Positions 1 to 7,076 of a DNA stretch of 10,971 nucleotides are shown here, piece by piece. The position numbers and the translations under genes were made by a program. The notes beneath the pieces were generated by a model that was given only the letters and a program-made list of their open reading frames with translations, was not told the DNA's origin and ran no database searches. How positions within the stretch are numbered: position 1 is the first letter of the stretch; every line of letters starts with the position of its first letter. Location: assembly GCA_002322525.1 (NCBI GenBank), contig DCOU01000001.1, positions 9,469-20,439 on the forward strand. Direction: 5' to 3'. Source of the stretch: Candidatus Omnitrophica bacterium UBA1562. GTDB taxonomy: Bacteria > Omnitrophota > Gorgyraeia > Gygaellales > Profunditerraquicolaceae.

Positions 1-675
1 GCTTGGCTTTATTCTATATACAAAGATAAGTTTTTAAATTTAGACCTGGATTTGGTAAAAAAAATAGATAAAAAGAAGTGGCGAGTTTTAAAAAATATGT
101 ATTTATCAGGCTTTAATTCTCCTTTAGCCAGTAGTATGGGCCGGCTCTTTGACGCTGTAGGCAGCCTGGTATTAGGAAAAAGCAAGGTTAATTTGGAAGC
201 AGAATTGGCTATGGAATTAGAGAAAATAGCCACAAGCTACCTGCCTGCCGGTCAACCGCCTCTGGCGGGACCCCGCCGAAGGCAGTGGCAGGCAGGTAAG
301 TGGCAAGCTATTAGTTATAAGTTTAAGATTATTAAACAAAAAGATGGTTATACTTTAGACCCTCTTTTGATGTTTAAAGAGATAATTGGAGATTTAAAAG
401 CCAAAGAACCCAAAGAAAAAATTGCTTACAGGTTTCATTTAACTATAGCGCAAATGGTCAGAAAGATGTGCCTGGTCTTAAGAAAAGAGAACAAAATAAA
501 TAAGGTGGTTTTAGCCGGCGGTGTTTTTCAAAATAACCTTTTACTTTGCCTGGCTTTAGATTTATTATATAAGGAAGATTTTAAGGTATTTACGCATAAA
601 AATCTCTCTTGCAATGATTCTAGTATTTCCTTAGGGCAGGTAGCGATAGCGAATTTTTTCCCGCCCAGCGATTAG
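1..675 (+). CDS. hypF: HypF, carbamoyltransferase of [NiFe]-hydrogenase maturation (C-terminal part, 5' end outside window)
   Basis: HypF makes the thiocarboxamide on HypE that becomes the cyanide ligand of the hydrogenase iron. The frame is open from base 1, so the gene starts upstream; the 224 residues seen are the end of the Kae1-like carbamoyltransferase domain. Recognisable blocks are SPLASSMGRLFDAV near the start, EAELAMELEKIA, VVLAGGVFQNNLL and NDSSISLGQ. The metal-ligand-type Asp in the last block is kept, but the usual Gly-Gly after it is Ser-Ser. Between the EAELAMELEKIA block and the YKFKI strand lies a Pro/Gly/Arg/Gln-rich stretch encoded by a palindromic repeat (239-297), which looks like an in-frame insertion. 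The last residues (PPSD) and the stop come from another palindromic element. hypC follows after 59 bases. The family call is firm; whether the enzyme is active with the insert is unknown. Confidence 0.93.
   Translation, partial: AWLYSIYKDKFLNLDLDLVKKIDKKKWRVLKNMYLSGFNSPLASSMGRLFDAVGSLVLGKSKVNLEAELAMELEKIATSYLPAGQPPLAGPRRRQWQAGKWQAISYKFKIIKQKDGYTLDPLLMFKEIIGDLKAKEPKEKIAYRFHLTIAQMVRKMCLVLRKENKINKVVLAGGVFQNNLLLCLALDLLYKEDFKVFTHKNLSCNDSSISLGQVAIANFFPPSD
239..297. repeat. Palindromic element inserted in frame in hypF
   Basis: Perfect 11-base inverted ends (acctgcctgcc at 239-249, ggcaggcaggt at 287-297) enclose a G+C-rich core with nested stems: ccgcc/ggcgg at 256-260 and 264-268, and ggcgg/ccgcc at 264-268 and 273-277. 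It is far richer in G+C than the surrounding gene. It is read through as a low-complexity peptide at a point where HypF homologues have a variable linker. The seven bases caagcta occur on both sides (233-239 and 304-310), which might be a target duplication. Confidence 0.75.
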
Positions 676-723
676 ATTAAAGGCGGGATCCCCCCGCTCA
701 GAACAGAGATGATTATGGCGGGA
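659..723. repeat. Nested palindromic element between hypF and hypC
   Basis: tcccgcc (659-665) pairs with ggcggga (682-688). The right half of that stem overlaps a second hairpin, gcggg (683-687) with cccgc (693-697), and a further ggcggga occurs at 717-723. The order ccgc, gcgg-gatcc-ccgc, gcgg matches the element at 8952-8982 in the M20 gene. The left arm codes for the last residues and stop of HypF, and the right arm abuts the hypC ribosome-binding site. There is no T tract, so it is unlikely to be an intrinsic terminator. Confidence 0.55.
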
Positions 724-728
724 AAGGA
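723..728 (+). promoter_or_regulatory. Ribosome-binding site of hypC
   Basis: aaagga lies six bases before the ATG at 735 and supports that start. It directly follows the palindromic element in the hypF-hypC gap. Confidence 0.6.
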
Positions 729-734
729 TAAAGT

Positions 735-944
735 ATGTGTCTGGGTATACCCATGAAGATAAAAAAGATCAAAGGCGATTTTGCCGACGTAGAGGCAGGC
801 CGGCTTATCCGCACTGTGAATATCCAGATGCTCTCTCGTATTCGCGAAGGAGATTATTGTTTAGTCCATGCCGGCTTTGCCATTGAGAAAATAGACCCCC
901 AAAGAGCAAAAGATACCTTGAGATTAATAGATGAGATACATTGA
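735..944 (+). CDS. hypC: HypC, hydrogenase assembly chaperone
   Basis: HypC is a small beta-barrel chaperone that binds HypD and carries the Fe(CN)2CO unit to the large subunit of [NiFe]-hydrogenase. The 69-residue product starts with the signature MCLGIP, whose Cys2 becomes the ligand after removal of Met1, and has the second signature GDYCLVHAGFAIEKID around residues 39-54, including His45. Length is typical for the family. The ATG at 735 is fixed by the N-terminal signature and by a ribosome-binding site six bases upstream. The gene overlaps hypD by 14 bases, which points to translational coupling; the two proteins work as a complex. Confidence 0.96.
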   Translation: MCLGIPMKIKKIKGDFADVEAGRLIRTVNIQMLSRIREGDYCLVHAGFAIEKIDPQRAKDTLRLIDEIH

Positions 945-2031
945 CGAATACCGTAATATTCACCTGATTAAAAGGCTCTCGGAAAAAATCAAGGCGATTA
1001 CACCCGGCGGCCACATAAATATTATGGAAGTCTGTGGTACGCATACGCAGAGTTTTTTTAGATTCGGTTTGGATGAACTTCTGCCATTCAATTTAAAATT
1101 AATTGCCGGGCCGGGGTGCCCCGTATGCGTGAGTCCACAGGAATATATTGATAATGCAATAAAGCTCACCCAATATGAAGATAATATTATTTTAACCTTT
1201 GGCGATATGTTACGTATTCCCGGCACCAGGTCCACTCTGGAAAAAGAACGGGCAGGAAGAAGTAATGTCAAGGTGGTTTATTCTGCCTTAGATGCCCTTT
1301 TATTCGCTCGCCAAAATCCGGCTAAATTAATAATATTTTTGGCAGTGGGTTTTGAAACCACTGCGCCCACCATTGCGTTGAGCATCATCCAGGCAAAAAA
1401 AGAAAATATAAGAAATCTCTTCTTCTATTCTTCTTTAAAATTGATTCCGCCTGCAATGAATTATCTGCTTAAAGATAAGAGATTAAATCTTTCAGGCTTT
1501 TTATGCCCGGGCCATGTCTCTTGCGTAATCGGCACAAAATCCTATGAATTTATTCCCCAAAAATATAAAATAGGCTGTTGCATTACAGGCTTTGAGCCTT
1601 TGGATATTTTAGAGGGCGTTTACTTTCTTATACAGCAAATCATAAATAATAAACCATGCGTACAAAATCAATATATGCGCGCAGTAACGCGGAAAGGGAA
1701 TCTTAAAGCAAAAAATACAATCTTTAAAGTTTTTAAAGCGTGCGGTACTTCCTGGCGCGGGTTGGGTAAAATTCCTCAAAGCGGCCTGAAGATAAAAGAT
1801 GATTTTTCTCAATTTGACGCTGAGAAAAGGTTCTCTTTTGGTCGCACGTCGCACGTCGCACGTCGCACGTCGCAAAAATGCCGATGTGGCGAAGTCTTAA
1901 AAGGCTTGATTTCGCCGAGAGATTGCCCGTTATTTTCCAAGGCTTGTAAGCCAGACCACCCGATAGGCCCGTGTATGGTCTCAAGCGAAGGAGCTTGCAA
2001 TGCGTATTACAGATATAAACGCAAAACGTAA
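931..2031 (+). CDS. hypD: HypD, Fe-S scaffold for Fe(CN)2CO assembly
   Basis: HypD, with HypC, is the scaffold on which the Fe(CN)2CO group of [NiFe]-hydrogenase is assembled. The 366-residue product has normal length and the family motifs: VCGTHT with Cys35, GPGCPVC with Cys63 and Cys66, VGFETTAPT at 139-147, PGHVS at 193-197, then the cysteine-rich end with CRCG (317-320), Cys332, Cys339, and GPCMVSSEGAC with Cys348 and Cys356, which includes the 4Fe-4S ligands. Between FDAEKRF and CRCG, residues 304-315 are encoded by a tandem array of a 7-base unit (1841-1874), an atypical linker. The last four residues, KRKT, come from a second 7-base array. The start overlaps the end of hypC; hypE, the usual next gene, is absent and a lipoprotein gene overlaps the 3' end. 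Confidence 0.95.
   Translation: MRYIDEYRNIHLIKRLSEKIKAITPGGHINIMEVCGTHTQSFFRFGLDELLPFNLKLIAGPGCPVCVSPQEYIDNAIKLTQYEDNIILTFGDMLRIPGTRSTLEKERAGRSNVKVVYSALDALLFARQNPAKLIIFLAVGFETTAPTIALSIIQAKKENIRNLFFYSSLKLIPPAMNYLLKDKRLNLSGFLCPGHVSCVIGTKSYEFIPQKYKIGCCITGFEPLDILEGVYFLIQQIINNKPCVQNQYMRAVTRKGNLKAKNTIFKVFKACGTSWRGLGKIPQSGLKIKDDFSQFDAEKRFSFGRTSHVARRTSQKCRCGEVLKGLISPRDCPLFSKACKPDHPIGPCMVSSEGACNAYYRYKRKT
1841..1874 (+). repeat. Tandem repeat of heptamer gtcgcac, 4.9 units, inside hypD
   Basis: Four perfect copies of gtcgcac run from 1841 to 1868, followed by gtcgca to 1874. It is translated in hypD as RTSHVARRTSQ. As the unit is not a multiple of three, gain or loss of one copy would shift the frame and remove the cysteine-rich end of HypD. 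Confidence 0.95.
1988..1993 (+). promoter_or_regulatory. Ribosome-binding site of the lipoprotein gene, inside hypD
   Basis: aaggag lies six bases before the ATG at 2000 and decides that start. The same bases encode the conserved SSEGAC motif of HypD, so the site is tied to the coding sequence of the upstream gene. Confidence 0.7.
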
Positions 2032-4435
2032 AACGAAAAACGCAAAACTACAATTTAAAACTCAAAATTTTAAATTTTGGGTTGTGGTTTTTACTTTTAC
2101 CTTTTTGTTTTTACCTTTATTAACTGGCTGTGGGCAAAAAAACGAGTTCAAACAGGCGCAAGATTATATAAAAAAATCCAAAGAATATTATCAGTACGCA
2201 ATCAACCTTTATAAAGATTTAATTGCCAAGGGCAAAGATTCAGACAGGTTACATTTTGAACTTGGCGAACTTTACTATAATCACGGAGAATGGAAACAGG
2301 CAATAGAAGAATTTAAAAAGACTAATATTCTTGCGGCAAAAAAGTTTTTAGCTATCTCTTATTATCGATTAGGTAATTTTACCGATGCCCTTGAGGTATT
2401 TAACAGAGAGGAGATTCCCGACGACGAATATCTGTATTATTACGGTTTAACTTCTGAGAAATTAAACCTTTTTGATCAGGCAATAAGTATTTATAAAAAG
2501 ATAAAGATTAAAGAGTTCAGTGCGGTGGCTTCTGAACGGCTTAATATAATTGAGAAACAAACCGGGCCTATACAGATAAAAGATATAAGCCCGGAGGTTT
2601 ATAAGATTTTAGAGAGCGCCCCTTCGCAGGATGAATATCCGCAGGCAGGCGCGCTTATCTTGTTTTGCGATGAAAAAATTGAAGTTACGCCGCAAAATAC
2701 CCAGGTTTTTACCCTCCATTATATAATTAAGATTCTAAATGAGCGAGGCAAGGAGGATTTTTCAGAAAGCCATATAGATTATGACTCTACCTATGAGACA
2801 GTGGAATTAGAATATGCCCGTACGATAAAACCCGACGGTACAGTTGTAGAAGTGGGCAGCCGTTATATCCGCGATGTGTCTAAATATTTGAATTTCCCGC
2901 TTTATAGCAACGCGCGTGTTTACATAATATCTTTTCCGGAAATTACTGAGGGCTCAAGCGTAGAATATAAAATAAAGGTCAATCGTAATCAGCTCATCAA
3001 TAAGAAAGATTTCATTGTTACTTACCCTCTGCAGGCAGGGGAACCGATTATTGCGGCAGATTTCTGTATTGATTTACCCAAAGAAAAAATCTTACACATA
3101 AAAACATTAAATGACAAGTATAATGATTTTGGCGCTGAGCTAAAACCTAAAATACAATCCCAGGAAGACCGCTTAATTTATAGTTGGCAGTTTAAGAATA
3201 TCCCCGAGATTTTACCCGAATCAAATATGCCACAGAATGTAGAGATAAACCCCACAATAGTGGTCTCTACGTTTTCCTCTTGGCAGGAAGTCTATAATTG
3301 GTGGAGAAACTTAAGCCAGGATAAGATAAAGACAGATGCTGCCATAAAGGATAAAGTCCAGGAATTAACCAGCGAGCAAAATTCTGAAGAGGCCAGGATA
3401 AAGGCAATTTATAATTTTTGCGCGCAAAAAATCCGCTATGTGGCAGTAGAATATGGACAGGCAGGATACGAACCACATTTGGCCTGTGATATATTTAAGA
3501 ACAAATACGGAGACTGCAAGGACCAGGCCATACTTTTAGTGACTATGTTAAAAGAAGCAGGTTTTGCGGCCTGGCCGGTTCTTATTCCGACAAAGGAATG
3601 TTATAATTTAAACGAAGATTTCCCATCCGTACTTTTTAATCATTGCATTGCCGCAGTATCAGTAAAAGATAAGCTTGTTTTTATCGACCCCACTGCCGAA
3701 ACCTGCTCTTTTGGCGACCTGCCTGCAGATGATCAAGGCCGGCAAGTATTAATCTTTAAAGACGACGGATATAAGATACAAAATACTCCTCTGTATCCTG
3801 CCGAACACAACTTAATAAAACAACGCCTTTTGATAAAGATAAATCGCGATGAAACAATAGCCGCAGAAAAAAGTATTTTTAGTTACGGTATGTATGACCA
3901 GAGGCAGCGATTTTGGATGTTATATACGCCGCCTGAATTGATTCAGGAATCGCTAAAAGAAAAAATACAGGCTACCTCTATAGGCGCAATACTAGATAAC
4001 TATAATATAAAGAACTTAGAGGATCTCAATGCACCGGTAGTATTAAATTATTCCTTTAAAGGCTCGGAGTATTTTACCGTTGCTGGCAGAACCAGGATAA
4101 CGCCTCAATTGGCTAGCCTGTACACAGCTTTAGTGGCAAAGGGCCAGCGTAAATACCCAATAGACTTTTCCATCTTAGACATTAAGGAGACAATATGCGA
4201 AATCGAAATTCCCGGTAATCTTGTTATAAAGTATATGCCGCCCAGCATAACCGAAGAGAGCCCCTGGCTAAAATTTATAGTTGAATATAATCAAAAAAAT
4301 AATAAGATATATTTTAGACAAAAAACAGAATTAAAGAAAAATACTGTTTCTCAAGAGGATTATCCTGATTTTAAGGTTTTCTTAGAGGGCCTGGCCAAGA
4401 AAATCAAACAGAGGATAATTCTAGAGAAAGGATAA
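2000..4435 (+). CDS. Lipoprotein with TPR, DUF3857 and transglutaminase-like domains
   Basis: This is an 811-residue exported protein. Residues 1-43 form a lipoprotein signal peptide: a long basic n-region, the hydrophobic stretch WVVVFTFTFLFLPL, and lipobox LLTGC with Cys44. Residues about 60-185 look like TPR helices (for example LHFELGELYYNHGEWKQAIEEF). Residues about 220-420 resemble the DUF3857 beta-rich domain (TIKPDGTVVEV). A transglutaminase-like papain fold follows, with the apparent catalytic triad Cys506 in YGDCKDQA, His548 in NHC and Asp563 in FIDPTAE. The remaining 230 residues resemble the beta-sandwich usually found after this domain. The family is common in diderm bacteria but its substrate is not known; peptidase or crosslinking activity on an envelope target is inference. 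The start overlaps hypD by 32 bases, and the basic n-region is written by a 7-base tandem array. The PilZ gene follows after five bases. Confidence 0.85.
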   Translation: MRITDINAKRKTKNAKLQFKTQNFKFWVVVFTFTFLFLPLLTGCGQKNEFKQAQDYIKKSKEYYQYAINLYKDLIAKGKDSDRLHFELGELYYNHGEWKQAIEEFKKTNILAAKKFLAISYYRLGNFTDALEVFNREEIPDDEYLYYYGLTSEKLNLFDQAISIYKKIKIKEFSAVASERLNIIEKQTGPIQIKDISPEVYKILESAPSQDEYPQAGALILFCDEKIEVTPQNTQVFTLHYIIKILNERGKEDFSESHIDYDSTYETVELEYARTIKPDGTVVEVGSRYIRDVSKYLNFPLYSNARVYIISFPEITEGSSVEYKIKVNRNQLINKKDFIVTYPLQAGEPIIAADFCIDLPKEKILHIKTLNDKYNDFGAELKPKIQSQEDRLIYSWQFKNIPEILPESNMPQNVEINPTIVVSTFSSWQEVYNWWRNLSQDKIKTDAAIKDKVQELTSEQNSEEARIKAIYNFCAQKIRYVAVEYGQAGYEPHLACDIFKNKYGDCKDQAILLVTMLKEAGFAAWPVLIPTKECYNLNEDFPSVLFNHCIAAVSVKDKLVFIDPTAETCSFGDLPADDQGRQVLIFKDDGYKIQNTPLYPAEHNLIKQRLLIKINRDETIAAEKSIFSYGMYDQRQRFWMLYTPPELIQESLKEKIQATSIGAILDNYNIKNLEDLNAPVVLNYSFKGSEYFTVAGRTRITPQLASLYTALVAKGQRKYPIDFSILDIKETICEIEIPGNLVIKYMPPSITEESPWLKFIVEYNQKNNKIYFRQKTELKKNTVSQEDYPDFKVFLEGLAKKIKQRIILEKG
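2020..2048 (+). repeat. Tandem repeat of heptamer cgNaaaa, four units, at the hypD/lipoprotein junction
   Basis: The units are cgcaaaa (2020-2026), cgtaaaa (2027-2033), cgaaaaa (2034-2040) and cgcaaaa (2041-2047), then c. The array provides the stop codon and last residues of HypD in one frame and the Lys/Arg-rich n-region of the lipoprotein signal peptide in another. An A+T-rich stretch with related aaaact/caaaattttaaatttt motifs continues to about 2079. Confidence 0.8.
4426..4432 (+). promoter_or_regulatory. Ribosome-binding site of the PilZ gene
   Basis: gaaagga lies eight bases before the ATG at 4441, overlapping the last codons of the lipoprotein gene. It supports the ATG start and independent reinitiation. 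Confidence 0.6.
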
Positions 4436-4440
4436 TCAGG

Positions 4441-6444
4441 ATGTTCAAAAAGGGCTCTTTAGAACCAGAACGCAGGCGGTATATCAGGTTGGATTCGGTA
4501 TTTCCTGTAGAGTTTCGCATTTTAAGTCTTGACGGTAAGCAATTTTTGTCAGATTGGCTGCAAGGTTTTACTAATAACATCAGTAAAGACGGTATCTGCC
4601 TTGCGGTGAATAATTTAAACCCCGAATTAGCCAAATTCATAAAAAGTAAACAGGCAAAATTGTCTTTAAATATAGAAATGCCTCTCGCAGCAAGTCCTGC
4701 CTCTGCATCTTGCAAGGCCGCCTGGGTTAAAGATATAGCTACCCAACCCAATAGATATCTTATAGGATTAACTTATGAGGAGATTATGCCCTCTGCCAAT
4801 AATCGACTGATGCGGTATGCCATGGCAAAAAAATTGTTTGTCCCTGTGGTCTTGACTATAATTCTGATACTGGGCTTGGGCTTTGCAATTGGCAGCTACA
4901 TCAATGTAAGATTAATTAAGGGCAATAAGGCGCTTGTCGAACAACTGGTTAAGATTCTCCAGGAGTCCAGCGCGGTCAAGCAGACAGTAAAACAGATAAA
5001 TAAAGAAAGAGAGGATTTACAATTAAAGATGCAGGCTTTGCAATTACGCATAAGAACAGCTGAAGAAGAAAAGGCAGCATTGCAGGAGAAGATAAGGCTC
5101 GAAGAGAAAGCAAAATTAGAAGCGAAAGCAGAATTAGAAGAAAAGGTAAAATTAGAAGAGAGCGAAGCATCCAGAAAGATAAATGATTTCAATGCTATGA
5201 TTGAGAAATTGATTCAGGAGAAAACGCTCTTGCAGGAACAGCTCATTGCCGTACAACATAAAGAGAATACTGTTAGCGAAGAACTCCTGCGCTTAGATAA
5301 AAAGAAAGCTACTTTAGAGAAAGCAAATTTAGATAAAATGTATCAATGGTTAAAAATACATCAGAATCCCCGCACTGGCCTGGTGATGAGCTTTGAAGGA
5401 GATAGCGAGATTGCTAATTGGGCATTTACTTATGATCAATCTTTGGTAGCTCAGGCCTATACTAACTTTTCCGATTTTGAACGGGCAAGAAAGATTCTGG
5501 ACTTCTTTACTAAAAAAGCCAAGAGAACAGAAGGGTTATTTGTTAATGCCTACTATTTTAACGACGGAAACCCCGCAGAGTATGTTGTGCATAGCGGGCC
5601 GAATATCTGGTTAGGGATAGCCATACTGCAATATACCAAAAAAAGCCAAGATTTTAATTATCTTGAGGTAGCAGAAGGAATTGCCTCGAGCATAATCGAT
5701 TTACAGAATCAGGATAAAGAGGGCGGTATCCGAGGTGGCCCAAATATAGGCTGGTATGCCACAGAGCATAATCTGGATGCCTATGCGTTTTTTAACATGC
5801 TTTATAAAATCACCCACAAAGAGAGGTATCTTTTAGGCCGAGATAAAGTATTAAATTGGTTAACCAAGCATACCTATGATAGAATTGATATCCCTGTTAA
5901 GCGTGGCAAGGGAGATTCGACTATTGCTACGGATACCTATGCCTGGTCCATTGCTGCAATCGGTCCAGAAAAATTAGAAGAATTGGGTATGAATCCCGAT
6001 ATGATTGTAGAATTCGCAGAAAAGAATTGCAGCGTAGAGGTTTCTTATGAAAGGCCCGAAGGTCAAACTGTAAAAATCAAGGGTTTTGATTTTGCACCTC
6101 AGAAACACGTGGCAAGAGGAGGGGTTGTCTCTTCAGAATGGACTGCCCAGATGACCCTGGCTTTTAAGGTCATGGCAGATTTTTATTATAAAAAAGGCAT
6201 GACTGCTAAAGCCAGGTCGTATGCCTTAAAAGCTGATGAATATCTTCTCCAGTTAGGGAATATGATTATCTCCAGTCCCTCGCCCTCTGGCCAAGGTGAG
6301 AGTTGCCTTCCTTATGCTACACAGGATTTTGTAGATACAGGCCATGGTTGGATGACTCCTAAAGGTAAATCTACTGGTTCGGTAGCAGCGAGTGCTTATA
6401 CCCTCTTTGCCTATTATAATTATAATCCATTCGAACTCAAATAA
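4441..6444 (+). CDS. PilZ domain, membrane segment, coiled coil and alpha/alpha-barrel glycosidase-like fusion
   Basis: The 667-residue protein joins four parts. Residues about 9-115 form a PilZ domain with both c-di-GMP signatures: RxxxR (Arg12, Arg16) and NxSxxG (Asn46, Ser48, Gly51). Residues about 132-156 are one membrane helix. Residues about 160-298 are a Glu/Lys/Leu-rich coiled coil. Residues about 299-665 have the look of an alpha/alpha six-hairpin barrel (NWAFTYDQ, GPNIWLGIAIL, ATEHNLDAYAFF, TGHGWMTP), the fold of many glycosidases and epimerases; I cannot name a family or the catalytic acids with certainty. PilZ binds c-di-GMP in the cytoplasm, so the barrel should lie outside the inner membrane. 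A cytoplasmic signal may therefore act on an extracytoplasmic sugar enzyme or binding domain (inference). A short Ser/Pro stretch (SSPSPSGQGE, 611-620) looks inserted. The gene overlaps the next by one base (TAATG). Confidence 0.82.
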   Translation: MFKKGSLEPERRRYIRLDSVFPVEFRILSLDGKQFLSDWLQGFTNNISKDGICLAVNNLNPELAKFIKSKQAKLSLNIEMPLAASPASASCKAAWVKDIATQPNRYLIGLTYEEIMPSANNRLMRYAMAKKLFVPVVLTIILILGLGFAIGSYINVRLIKGNKALVEQLVKILQESSAVKQTVKQINKEREDLQLKMQALQLRIRTAEEEKAALQEKIRLEEKAKLEAKAELEEKVKLEESEASRKINDFNAMIEKLIQEKTLLQEQLIAVQHKENTVSEELLRLDKKKATLEKANLDKMYQWLKIHQNPRTGLVMSFEGDSEIANWAFTYDQSLVAQAYTNFSDFERARKILDFFTKKAKRTEGLFVNAYYFNDGNPAEYVVHSGPNIWLGIAILQYTKKSQDFNYLEVAEGIASSIIDLQNQDKEGGIRGGPNIGWYATEHNLDAYAFFNMLYKITHKERYLLGRDKVLNWLTKHTYDRIDIPVKRGKGDSTIATDTYAWSIAAIGPEKLEELGMNPDMIVEFAEKNCSVEVSYERPEGQTVKIKGFDFAPQKHVARGGVVSSEWTAQMTLAFKVMADFYYKKGMTAKARSYALKADEYLLQLGNMIISSPSPSGQGESCLPYATQDFVDTGHGWMTPKGKSTGSVAASAYTLFAYYNYNPFELK

Positions 6445-7076
6445 TGAAGCGAAGGCTTAATTTAATCTATAAGAAATTACATTCTCGTTTTGGTCCGCAG
6501 TATTGGTGGCCTGGAGATACGCCTTTTGAGGTTATGATAGGCGCTATTCTTACCCAGAATACAAACTGGCTCAATGTTGAAAAGGCAATAGATAATCTGA
6601 AAAAATATAAGTTATTAGCGCCAGATAAGCTTTATAAACTATCTCATAGACGGTTAGCCTTATTGATAAGGCCAGCGGGTTATTATAATATTAAAGCAAA
6701 GAGGCTAAAAAGCTTCTTAAAATTTTTCATTAAGCATTATGATGGTAACGTCGAAAAGATGTCAGGCATAGTTACTTCCTCTTTACGTCAACAATTACTT
6801 TCCGTAAAAGGCATTGGCCCGGAGACAGCAGATTCTATATTACTCTATGCCTTAAATAGGCCGATATTTGTGGTGGATGCCTATACCAAAAGGATACTTT
6901 CAAGGCACCACTTTATAGGTGGGGATGCCGGTTACGATAAGACGCAAAATTTATTTATGAAAAATCTTAAATCAGGGGCCAAATTATTTAATGAATACCA
7001 TGCGCTTTTGGTAGAATTAGGTAAAGAATTCTGTTTGAAAAATAAACCTAAGTGTGATATATGCCCCTTAAGATAA
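6444..7076 (+). CDS. Endonuclease III-family DNA glycosylase (HhH-GPD), C-terminus short
   Basis: This is a DNA base-excision repair glycosylase of the HhH-GPD superfamily, 210 residues. The helix-hairpin-helix is VKGIGPETADSILLYA (121-136) and the catalytic Asp is Asp145 in FVVDAYTKR. The N-terminal block IGAILTQNTNW is typical of the endonuclease III/MagIII-like branch. At the place of the lyase Lys of E. coli Nth (in GVGRKTAN) there is Glu127, so it is probably a monofunctional glycosylase, perhaps for alkylated bases. The Fe-S loop has Cys197-X6-Cys204-X2-Cys207, but the protein ends at residue 210, before the usual fourth Cys expected near 213. The stop coincides with the start of a repeat at 7079. 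The ATG overlaps the previous stop (TAATG), so translation is coupled. I give no symbol because Nth and MagIII cannot be told apart here. Confidence 0.88.
   Translation: MKRRLNLIYKKLHSRFGPQYWWPGDTPFEVMIGAILTQNTNWLNVEKAIDNLKKYKLLAPDKLYKLSHRRLALLIRPAGYYNIKAKRLKSFLKFFIKHYDGNVEKMSGIVTSSLRQQLLSVKGIGPETADSILLYALNRPIFVVDAYTKRILSRHHFIGGDAGYDKTQNLFMKNLKSGAKLFNEYHALLVELGKEFCLKNKPKCDICPLR

Noticed and set aside
52..54. TTG at 52 as the start of hypF
   Set aside because: The frame is open and family-like from base 1, and the encoded part is only the C-terminal end of a protein of more than 700 residues.
233..310. caagcta at 233 and 304 as a proven target-site duplication
   Set aside because: The interval is 71 bases, not a multiple of three, so simple insertion with this duplication would have shifted the frame; seven bases can also match by chance.
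659..697. Terminator between hypF and hypC
   Set aside because: Stems are present but no T run follows, and hypC has its ribosome-binding site immediately downstream.
1609..2000. Open frames on the - strand across the hypD heptamer array (RRATCDV peptides)
   Set aside because: The array is open in several frames by chance; hypD on the + strand has clear family motifs throughout.
4896..5192. Open frames on the - strand opposite the coiled coil
   Set aside because: They mirror the Glu/Lys codons of the coiled coil as Ser/Phe/Leu and have no family resemblance.
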